Below, piece by piece: positions 7,829 through 13,223 of a stretch of DNA of 14,299 bases. This DNA comes from Streptomyces sp. NRRL F-5630 (GTDB taxonomy: Bacteria > Actinomycetota > Actinomycetes > Streptomycetales > Streptomycetaceae). Location of the stretch: contig NZ_JOGO01000106.1 in NCBI RefSeq assembly GCF_000719475.1, forward strand, positions 1 to 14,299. The letters run 5' to 3'. Position numbers and translations under genes: made by a program. The first letter of the stretch is position 1. Every line of letters begins with the position of its first letter. The notes below the pieces were generated by a model that was given only the letters and a program-made list of their open reading frames with translations, ran no database searches and was not told where the DNA came from.

Positions 7829-8292
7829 TTCACGTCCTCCTGTGGGGGGTTGGTCCCTGCGGTGTGGGGGTGCCGGGACCGGAAGGCGTTCACACACGGT
7901 GTCGCCGGACGGGAAAAGCTGTGTCCGTGTCACCGTGCGCCGCCCACTATTCCGACGGCCTGCAGTCGCACACAAGGTCGATATTCGGCCGCGCGCACGG
8001 AAGGAACGGACGCCTCCGCACCGACCCCGCCCGGCTGTCAAGTACGCCTTCGCGCGAGGGGGTTCGCAGGCGTAAAGCCCCGGTCGGAGCGGTACGGCGC
8101 CAGCCGCGCGCCTCCCTCGGCCTCGTGGCCGGTTCTCGACCCTGGCTCCTCACGGGCCACCGCGACCGCGCGAAGGCCCGGTGAAGGAGTCGCGGACGGG
8201 ACCGGGACCTCGCGTGACGGGCCGGTCACATGCCCGCGCCCGCGCCGGAAAAGCGATGGCCCCCTCCCCCGCGCCCCGTTACCGTGCCGGAC
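7829..8292. other. 464-bp intergenic region between divergent sprD-like gene and thrS leader
   Basis: I see no convincing gene here. The sprD-proximal half is less GC-rich and has a promoter candidate at 7946-7975. The motif CACGGTG occurs near 7895 (plus) and 7935 (minus strand reading). The stretch 8043-8074 can fold weakly through TACGCC/GGCGTA. The thrS promoter should lie at the right end; the best -10 I can offer is TACCGT at 8280-8285, with no good -35. Confidence 0.5.
7946..7975 (-). promoter_or_regulatory. Candidate promoter of the sprD-like protease gene
   Basis: On the minus strand TTGTGT (7975-7970) and AATAGT (7951-7946) are spaced by 18 bp. Transcription from it would start near 7939 and leave a 5' leader of about 110 nt. 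Assigned by eye and moderately weak. Confidence 0.35.
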
Positions 8293-8352
8293 ATGCAGCC
8301 CGCCGCGCACCACCAGGGGACGACGACGCCGGAGTACGTCCCGGCGCGCTGA
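8293..8352 (+). CDS. Threonine leader peptide of thrS attenuator
   Basis: A 19-codon ORF reads MQPAAHHQGTTTPEYVPAR and then TGA. Three consecutive threonine codons (ACG at 8320-8328) lie before a downstream terminator hairpin and a threonyl-tRNA synthetase gene. A ribosome slowed at these codons by lack of charged tRNA-Thr would leave 8337-8344 free to pair with the terminator's left arm. A ribosome reaching the TGA at 8350 would cover that segment. No Shine-Dalgarno sequence precedes the ATG. A possible -10 (TACCGT, 8280-8285) would place the transcript start within 1-2 nt of it, so it may be translated from a leaderless mRNA. An in-frame GTG at 8284 is an alternative start. This is inference from sequence layout; no known homologue is claimed. 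Confidence 0.6.
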   Translation: MQPAAHHQGTTTPEYVPAR

Positions 8353-8381
8353 GAGCTGTACCGAAGCGAAGCCCCGGGGCG
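8337..8381 (+). promoter_or_regulatory. Candidate antiterminator structure of thrS attenuator
   Basis: CGTCCCGG (8337-8344) can pair with CCGGGGCG (8374-8381) over 8 bp, including one G-U pair. This uses up the 5' arm of the terminator hairpin at 8369-8396. The left strand starts 8 nt after the last Thr codon, so it would be exposed by a ribosome stalled at the first Thr codons and masked by one at the leader stop. Found by eye; folding energies not computed. Confidence 0.4.
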
Positions 8382-8398
8382 GGTGCCCCGGGGCTTTT
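8369..8398 (+). terminator. Attenuator (intrinsic terminator) in thrS leader
   Basis: AAGCCCCGGGGC (8369-8380) pairs perfectly with GCCCCGGGGCTT (8385-8396) around a GGGT loop, and the transcript ends in a UUUU run (8395-8398). It stands 16 nt after the leader-peptide stop and 38 nt before the thrS start. It therefore terminates inside the leader rather than at a gene end, as expected for an attenuator. It is the only hairpin in the window with a T-run, which adds weight. Confidence 0.8.
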
Positions 8399-8436
8399 CC
8401 GCGTCGCCACCCGCTCCCCGTCCCGCAGGAGCGACC

Positions 8437-9657
8437 ATGAACGACCCCACCACCGCCCGCGCACACGACCACCACCGCCTCGGCCGTGTGCTCGGCCTCT
8501 ACGGCACCGACCCCCTGCTCGGCGCGGGCCTCCCGTACCTGCTCCCCGACGGCGCGAGCGTGCGGCACGCGCTGGAGGAGTACGTACGCGGCCTGGAGGT
8601 GGCCGACGGCTACCAGCACGTGCACTCGCCGGTGCTCGGGAAACAGGAGCTGTACGTCCGCTCGGGACACTGGGCGCACTACCGCGCGGACATGTTCCCG
8701 CCGATGGAGGTCGGCGGCGAGCACTTCGTCCTGCGCCCCAGCCTGTGCCCGCACCACGCGCTCATCTACCGCTCCCAGGCCCGCAGCTACCGCGAGCTGC
8801 CGCTGCGTCTCGCCGAGTTGGGCGGCATGTTCCGCGCGGAACCCTCCGGGACCCTCGGCGGCCTGACCCGGGTGCGGGCGATCCACCTCAACGACGCGCA
8901 CCTGTTCTGCGCCCCGGAGTCGCTCGCCGAGGAGGTCGCCGGGGCGCTCGCCCTGATCCGTACCGCCTACCGGACCCTCGGCCTGACCCCGAGCCGCTAC
9001 CGGCTCTCGCTGCCGGGCGAGGGCGCCTCGTACGCGCTCGACGGGGGGTGGGAGCGGTCGGCCGCGGCGCTCACCGAGGCGCTCGCGGCCTCGGGGCTCG
9101 ACTGGGAGGAGGGGCGCGGCGAGGCGGCGTTCTACGGACCGAAGATCGACGTGCAGGCGCGGGACGCGGCGGGACGCGAGTTCACCCTCTCGACCGTGCA
9201 GGCCGATTTCCATCAGCCGGCCGCCTTCGGTCTCGACTACCGCGCCGCCGACGGCTCCCGGCCGCGCCCCGTGATGGTGCACCGCAGCGTGCTCGGCAGC
9301 CTGGAGCGCGTCCTCGCGCGGCTGATCGAGGTGCACCGCGGCGCCTTCCCCGCCTGGCTCGCGCCCGTGCAGGTGGGCGTGGTGCCGGTGGGCGAGGAGC
9401 AGGAGGAGGCCGCGGAGTCCTTCGTACGGCGCTGCCGCGCGGCGGGGCTGCGGGCGCGGAGGTACCCGGCGCACGCGGGGACCCTCGCGGCGCGCGTCCG
9501 GCAGGCGCGCCTCGTCCCGCACCTCGCAGTGCTCGGCGCGCGCGAGGCGGCGGCGGGCGAGGTGGCGCTGCGCCGCAGGGACGGCGCACGGCTCCCGGCC
9601 CGCCCCGAGGCGGAGGCGGTGGCGCTGCTCGTGGCGGGGAGCGGGGTGCCGGAGTAG
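8437..9657 (+). CDS. thrS: Short auxiliary threonyl-tRNA synthetase (no TGS or editing domain)
   Basis: A 406-residue class II synthetase: the catalytic core spans about 8-300 and the anticodon-binding domain about 305-400 (PAWLAPVQVGVVPV). Canonical bacterial ThrRS is about 640-660 residues; the N-terminal TGS and Ser-tRNA editing domains are missing. All three zinc ligands that recognise threonine are present (C104 in LCPHH, H155 in NDAHLFC, H282 in VMVHRS), as are motif 2 Arg R133 (FRAEPSG), YGPKID (233-238) and motif 3 GSLER (287-291). This supports true Thr activation. Compared from memory with the E. coli enzyme, pocket positions differ: KPMNCPGH is RPSLCPHH, FTQDDAH is IHLNDAH, and L489/L493 align with Q260/F264. 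The ATG at 8437 has AGGAG 7 nt upstream. It sits behind a Thr-codon leader and terminator. It is likely a second, starvation- or inhibitor-induced ThrRS. Confidence 0.88.
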   Translation: MNDPTTARAHDHHRLGRVLGLYGTDPLLGAGLPYLLPDGASVRHALEEYVRGLEVADGYQHVHSPVLGKQELYVRSGHWAHYRADMFPPMEVGGEHFVLRPSLCPHHALIYRSQARSYRELPLRLAELGGMFRAEPSGTLGGLTRVRAIHLNDAHLFCAPESLAEEVAGALALIRTAYRTLGLTPSRYRLSLPGEGASYALDGGWERSAAALTEALAASGLDWEEGRGEAAFYGPKIDVQARDAAGREFTLSTVQADFHQPAAFGLDYRAADGSRPRPVMVHRSVLGSLERVLARLIEVHRGAFPAWLAPVQVGVVPVGEEQEEAAESFVRRCRAAGLRARRYPAHAGTLAARVRQARLVPHLAVLGAREAAAGEVALRRRDGARLPARPEAEAVALLVAGSGVPE

Positions 9658-9660
9658 GCG

Positions 9661-9734
9661 GGGGCGGGTCGCCCCGGGGTCGTAGGGGCGGGTGGCCCCG
9701 GGGCGACAGGGGTCGGGTGGCCCCGGGGGCCGTA
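9661..9734. repeat. Tandem 24-26 bp GC-rich repeat, about three units
   Basis: Units start at 9661, 9685 and 9709. Each has the form GGGGCGGGTsGCCCCGGGG followed by a short variable tail (CGTA, CGACA, GCCGTA). Each unit contains a CCCCGGGG palindrome. The second unit nearly repeats the loop and right arm of the thrS attenuator (8376-8394). The repeats lie directly after the thrS stop. Confidence 0.7.
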
Positions 9735-9779
9735 CGGGGGTGGGCCGGCCCGCGCCCCCCGGGCCGCCCACCCCCGTAC
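9732..9779. terminator. Bidirectional hairpin between convergent thrS and sprB
   Basis: GTACGGGGGTGGG plus CGGCCCG on the left (9732-9752) pairs with CGGGCCG plus CCCACCCCCGTAC on the right (9760-9779). The stem is 20 bp with one bulged C and a 7-nt loop. It lies between two genes that face each other and can end both transcripts. Confidence 0.8.
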
Positions 9780-9828
9780 CGCCTCTACCGGCTGTCCTGC
9801 CCGCTGCCGTGCCGCGGTGCGCCGTGGG

Positions 9829-10728
9829 TCAGTAGACGCTGACCCCGTAGGCGCTGAGCGCCTCGGTCACCGGCTGGAAGAAGGTCGTACCGCCCGAGGA
9901 GCAGTCGCCGCTGCCGCCGGAGGTGAGACCGATCGCCTTGTTGCCGGAGTAGAGCGGGCCGCCGGAGTCGCCGGGCTCGGCGCACACGTTGGTGCGGATG
10001 AGACCGCTGACGATGCCGTCCGCGCCGTAGTTGACGGTGGCGTTGAGGGCGGAGACCGTGCCGCTGTGGATGCCGGTGGTCGAGCCGCGCCGGGTCACGC
10101 TCATGCCGACCGTCGCGTCGGCGGCGCTCGTGATGTCCACGCTGCCCACGGTGCCGTCCTTGGCCACCGAGGAGTTGGTGTACTGCACGAGGCCGTAGTC
10201 GTTGCCGGGGAAGCTGGACCCGACGGTGGTGCCGAGCGTGGTGGAGTGCGAGGAGTTCGACCACCACGTGCCCGCGCCGTCGGTGCAGTGCCCGGCGGTG
10301 AGGAAGTAGTAGGTGCTGCCGCTCCTGACGTTGAAGCCGAGCGAGCAGCGCCAGGACGAGGCGTAGATGGCGTCGCCGCCGGAGATGAGCTTGCTGAACG
10401 TGCCGGGGGTGCGCTCGATCTCCAGGGCGCCCGCGTTGCTCCCGGCCGCGTCCTTGATCTTCTGGATCTCGGCCTGCGAGACGGTGCTGTCCACGGTGAC
10501 CTGGACCTTGCCGTTGCTCGGGTCGATGTTCCACGCCGTGCCGGCGACATCGGCGTCGAGCACGGCGTCGCTCGCGGCGGTGAGCTGGTTGGCGGAGTAC
10601 GTCTTCGCCTCGCCGGCCTGCGCGGCGGGGACGGCGAAGGCTGCGGTGGCGAGGAGGCCGGAGGCCACGGCGATCAGCCGGGTCCGTCTCGTGGTGCCGG
10701 TGCGGGGGGTGGTGCGCTTGGTCCTCAC
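9829..10728 (-). CDS. sprB: Streptogrisin B precursor (secreted serine protease)
   Basis: The protein has 299 residues, the known length of the streptogrisin B precursor. A signal peptide (1-38, ending AQA|G) is followed by a short alpha-lytic-type pro-domain (39-114). The mature chymotrypsin-fold protease begins at ISGGDAIY (115) and has 185 residues. The triad is H147 (LTAGHC), D177 (NDYGLV) and S255 (GDSGGP). Cysteines C128/C148 and C249/C276 should form the two disulfides. The end, SAYGVSVY, matches S. griseus protease B as I remember it. Expected activity is cleavage after large hydrophobic residues outside the cell. The GTG at 10728 has GGAGG 6 nt upstream (10739-10735). The adjacent sprD-like enzyme is a paralogue with a longer pro-region. 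Confidence 0.94.
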   Translation of the reverse strand: MRTKRTTPRTGTTRRTRLIAVASGLLATAAFAVPAAQAGEAKTYSANQLTAASDAVLDADVAGTAWNIDPSNGKVQVTVDSTVSQAEIQKIKDAAGSNAGALEIERTPGTFSKLISGGDAIYASSWRCSLGFNVRSGSTYYFLTAGHCTDGAGTWWSNSSHSTTLGTTVGSSFPGNDYGLVQYTNSSVAKDGTVGSVDITSAADATVGMSVTRRGSTTGIHSGTVSALNATVNYGADGIVSGLIRTNVCAEPGDSGGPLYSGNKAIGLTSGGSGDCSSGGTTFFQPVTEALSAYGVSVY

Positions 10729-10951
10729 GTGGTTCCTCCAGTGGGGAATCGGGGGGCCCGCCGTGGGGGGTCGGGCCCGTGAGGCGCGGTGCGGGGCACG
10801 TGCCCCGGATCACGGGACGCGGGCACCGAACCGGCGCTGCTGGGGAGTTTCTGTGACCACGCCGTGACCGCACAAGGGCGACTTCCAGCCTCGTCCGCCA
10901 CCCCGGAAGCTCCTCCAACTCCCTTACCTAATCTTCCACTTGAGAATTGCT
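10729..10951. other. Intergenic region upstream of sprB
   Basis: I see no gene here. Contents: a 16-bp perfect palindrome CGGGGCACGTGCCCCG (10792-10807), 64 bp before the sprB start, and direct repeats of GTGACC at 10853-10858 and 10864-10869 (11-bp period). There is also an AT-richer patch at about 10921-10952 at the end of the DUF1684 gene. A weak minus-strand promoter could combine TTGTGC near 10877 with CAGAAA near 10853, with the direct repeats in its spacer. No good terminator for the DUF1684 operon is visible. Confidence 0.5.
10792..10807. promoter_or_regulatory. 16-bp perfect palindrome upstream of sprB
   Basis: CGGGGCACGTGCCCCG is a perfect dyad with no spacer, centred on CACGTG. 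It could be an operator for a dimeric regulator of sprB. It could also be a strong hairpin in the sprB 5' leader if transcription starts upstream. No regulator is identified. Confidence 0.4.
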
Positions 10952-11815
10952 TCACGACCCTCCCGGCCCCTCCTCCCCCTCCCCCACGAGGCGGCGCTCG
11001 CCTGCGGCGACGGCGAGAGCGAGCGTGTTCCCGGGCGGTGGGAACGGGCACAGGAAGTGCGTGCCGAGCGCGCGGGGCGGCAGCACGGCCCGGTTGAAGT
11101 CCACCGGGACCGTGCCGTCGGGGGCGGGCGCGGGGGTGAACAGGAAGCGGAAGCGGTGGCTGCCCGCACCGCTCGTGGCATCCGCGAAGATCGCTCCCAG
11201 ACCGCCATCCTGCTGTACGCCGACACGCAGTGCGTACGCCGATCCCTGGACGCAGAAGCGCAGTTCACCCCCGAGAGCGAGCCCCCGCTCGCGCCCGTCC
11301 GCGTGCGGCACCCGCACGGTCCGCCCCGCCTCGTACGGGACGAAGCGGCCCCCGACCGCCCAGCGCGCCTCCCAGGGGCTCACTTCGAGCCGGGGGAAGG
11401 CGCGGCGCGCGGGCGCGTCGGGGTCGTGCACCCGTACCGCCCACTCCCCCTCGCGCTCCAGGAGGGTGAGCCTGCGGCGGCGGTGAGCGACCTGGGCGCG
11501 CTCGGCGGGACCCGCGTCGGCGGCGAGCAGGGCCTCGCCCGCGTACGGCCGTCCCCGTACGAGCAGCCCCGCGCCGCGCGTGAGCGAGACGTGTTCCCCG
11601 GCCGGGCGCCAGCGTCCGGGAATGTCCGGAAGCAGTCCGTCCGGGTAGTCGTCGAGCCAGTGCGTGCCGGTGACGGAGAGCGGGCCCCAGGGAGCGGTGA
11701 GGGCCTGAGCGCGGGCGGCGCGCCACCGCCGCCACTCGGCGAGGGCGACGGTGGTCGCCGCGGAATCGTGCGGCGCGGTGTCGTGCGGCGCGGTGTCGTG
11801 CGGCGTGAGGCTCAT
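10952..11815 (-). CDS. DUF1684 domain protein
   Basis: A 287-residue protein of the DUF1684 family (PF07920), whose function is not established. Family traits seen: WRRWRAARAQAL with WGPLSVTGTHWLDDYPDG near the N-terminus (about 30-60), AVRVHDPDAPARRAF (126-140), and the C-terminal DFNRAVLPP (239-247) with a CPFPPPGN and AGER block (256-274). No signal peptide or membrane segment is seen. The first 20 residues hold a PHDTA repeat of low complexity. Its ATG (11815) overlaps the stop of the upstream LLM monooxygenase as ATGA, so it is translationally coupled to it. The frame continues open upstream, but that part is antisense or out of frame to the monooxygenase. Linkage suggests a role next to the flavin monooxygenases (inference). 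Confidence 0.85.
   Translation of the reverse strand: MSLTPHDTAPHDTAPHDSAATTVALAEWRRWRAARAQALTAPWGPLSVTGTHWLDDYPDGLLPDIPGRWRPAGEHVSLTRGAGLLVRGRPYAGEALLAADAGPAERAQVAHRRRRLTLLEREGEWAVRVHDPDAPARRAFPRLEVSPWEARWAVGGRFVPYEAGRTVRVPHADGRERGLALGGELRFCVQGSAYALRVGVQQDGGLGAIFADATSGAGSHRFRFLFTPAPAPDGTVPVDFNRAVLPPRALGTHFLCPFPPPGNTLALAVAAGERRLVGEGEEGPGGS
11766..11807 (-). repeat. 15-bp tandem repeat encoding PHDTA
   Basis: The unit TCGTGCGGCGCGGTG occurs at 11766-11780 and 11781-11795, with a partial third copy at 11796-11807. On the coding strand it gives PHDTA-PHDTA-PHDSA near the start of the DUF1684 protein. Being a multiple of three, it can change copy number without a frameshift. Confidence 0.75.
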
Positions 11816-13206
11816 GCGGCGGCTTCTTCCGGGGTCTTCCGGGTCGGAGCCTTCCGGGTGGCGGGGTGACGCAGGCCGAGGTGGTCGCGCAGGGTCGGGC
11901 CCGTGTACGCCGTGCGGAAGGCGCCGCGCTCCTGGAGGAGGGGCACGACCTGGTCGACGAACTCGTCGAGGCCGCCAGGGGTGAGGTGCGGGACGAGGAT
12001 GAAGCCGTCGGCGGCGCGGGAGTCCACGAAGTGACTCATCGCCTCGGCGATCGTCGCCGCCGAGCCGACGAAGGACTGGCGCCCGGACGCCTCGATCGCC
12101 GTCTCGCGCAGCGAGAGGTTCCTCGTACGGGCGAGGGCGCGCCACTTCTCGGCGAGCACGTGCGGATCGCCCTGCCGCACCCGGCCCTGGACGACGTCCG
12201 AGTCGACGACGGGGTCGAAGGCGGGCAGCGGCCCGTCCGGGTCGAAGCCGGAGAGGTCGGTGCCCCAGATCTGTTCGGCGGCGAGCAGGGCGTTCTGCGG
12301 GGAGACCTGGAGGCGGCGGATCTCCGCGGCCTTCTCCTCCGCCTCGGCGTCGGTGTCGCCGACGACGACGGTGACGCCCGGCATGATCTTCAGGTCGTCG
12401 GCCGTGCGCCCGTACCCCGGCAGGCGGCCCTTCACGTCGGCGTAGAACTCCTGCCCGGCCGTGAGCGTGCCGTGGCGCGTGAAGATGACGTCGGCGGTGC
12501 TCGCGGCGAAGTCGCGGCCCTCGGCCGAGTCCCCGGCCTGGATCACGACGGGGTGCCCCTGGGGGGAGCGCGGCAGGGTGAACTCGCCCTCGACCGAGAA
12601 GTGCCTGCCGTGGTGGGCGAAGGGGCGCGGGGTGCCGTCGGGGCTCCAGCTGTCCCACAACTCCCGGGCGGTCGCGACGAATTCGGCGGCGCGTGTATAG
12701 CGCTCGGTGCGATCGAGGTAGCCGCCGCGGCGGAAGTTCTCGCCGGTGAAGGCGTCGGAGGAAGTGACGACGTTCCAGGCGGCGCGCCCGCCGCTGAGGT
12801 GGTCGAGGCTCGCGAGGCGGCGGGCGAGTTCGTAGGGCTCGTTGAAGGTGCTGTTGACGGTGGCGGCGAGACCGAGGCGCTCGGTCACGGCGGCGACCGC
12901 GTTGAGGACGGCGAGCGACTCGGGGCGGCCCACGACGTCGAGGTCGTGGATACGGCCCTTGTGCTCGCGCAGCCGCAGTCCCTCGGCGAGGAAGAAGAAG
13001 TCGAAGAGGCCGCGTTCGGCGGTGCGGGCGAGGTGCGCGAAGGAGTCGAAGGCGATCTGCGAGCCGGAGCGCGGATCGGACCAGACGGTCGTGCTGTTGA
13101 CGCCGGGGAAGTGGGCGGCGAGGTGGAGAGGGCGGTGGGCGTCGGAGGACGGGGAGCGGCGGGGCGGGGCGGAACGGGTCTGCTGGGGCGGGCGCTGGTG
13201 GCTCAT
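11812..13206 (-). CDS. LLM-class flavin-dependent monooxygenase (NtaA/SnaA/DszA family)
   Basis: A 464-residue bacterial luciferase-like TIM-barrel enzyme that uses reduced FMN from a partner reductase. Hallmarks of the NtaA/SnaA/DszA branch: HFPGVNSTTVWSDP (32-45), FDFFFLAEG (68-76), VNSTFNEPYELARRLASLDHLSGGRAAWNVVTS (about 117-149), and PRSPQGHPVVIQAGDS in the middle. Family substrates are chelators, sulfones, sulfonates, sulfides or long alkanes; the substrate here is not predictable. The ATG at 13206 is preferred (GGAG 7 nt upstream). A TTG at 13227 in the same frame would overlap the upstream stop and lacks a ribosome site. It follows a paralogous LLM gene by 17 bp and overlaps the DUF1684 gene by 4 bp. 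No reductase gene is in the window. Confidence 0.9.
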   Translation of the reverse strand: MSHQRPPQQTRSAPPRRSPSSDAHRPLHLAAHFPGVNSTTVWSDPRSGSQIAFDSFAHLARTAERGLFDFFFLAEGLRLREHKGRIHDLDVVGRPESLAVLNAVAAVTERLGLAATVNSTFNEPYELARRLASLDHLSGGRAAWNVVTSSDAFTGENFRRGGYLDRTERYTRAAEFVATARELWDSWSPDGTPRPFAHHGRHFSVEGEFTLPRSPQGHPVVIQAGDSAEGRDFAASTADVIFTRHGTLTAGQEFYADVKGRLPGYGRTADDLKIMPGVTVVVGDTDAEAEEKAAEIRRLQVSPQNALLAAEQIWGTDLSGFDPDGPLPAFDPVVDSDVVQGRVRQGDPHVLAEKWRALARTRNLSLRETAIEASGRQSFVGSAATIAEAMSHFVDSRAADGFILVPHLTPGGLDEFVDQVVPLLQERGAFRTAYTGPTLRDHLGLRHPATRKAPTRKTPEEAAA

Positions 13207-13223
13207 GCGGTGGCTCCGGTGGC

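Noticed and set aside
7829..8041. Upstream extension of the sprD-like precursor
   Set aside because: The signal peptide begins at the GTG at 7828 with GGAGG just before it. The upstream residues are Arg-rich noise overlapping the likely promoter.
8308..8313. His-His codons in the leader as a sign of histidine attenuation
   Set aside because: Only two His codons occur, and the downstream gene is ThrRS, matching the run of three Thr codons.
8181..8436. A protein-coding start of thrS upstream at 8383 or earlier
   Set aside because: The 18 codons before 8437 overlap the terminator hairpin and lack a ribosome site. AGGAG is correctly placed only for 8437.
8038..9771. 577-codon minus-strand open frame across thrS
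   Set aside because: No recognisable motifs and Arg/Ala/Gly-rich throughout. The plus strand carries clear ThrRS motifs with a ribosome site and leader.
10922..10931. TTAGGTAAGG on the minus strand, like half of a DmdR/DtxR iron box
   Set aside because: Only the left half fits. The right half of the 19-bp consensus is missing, and it lies at the 3' end of the DUF1684 gene, not in a clear promoter.
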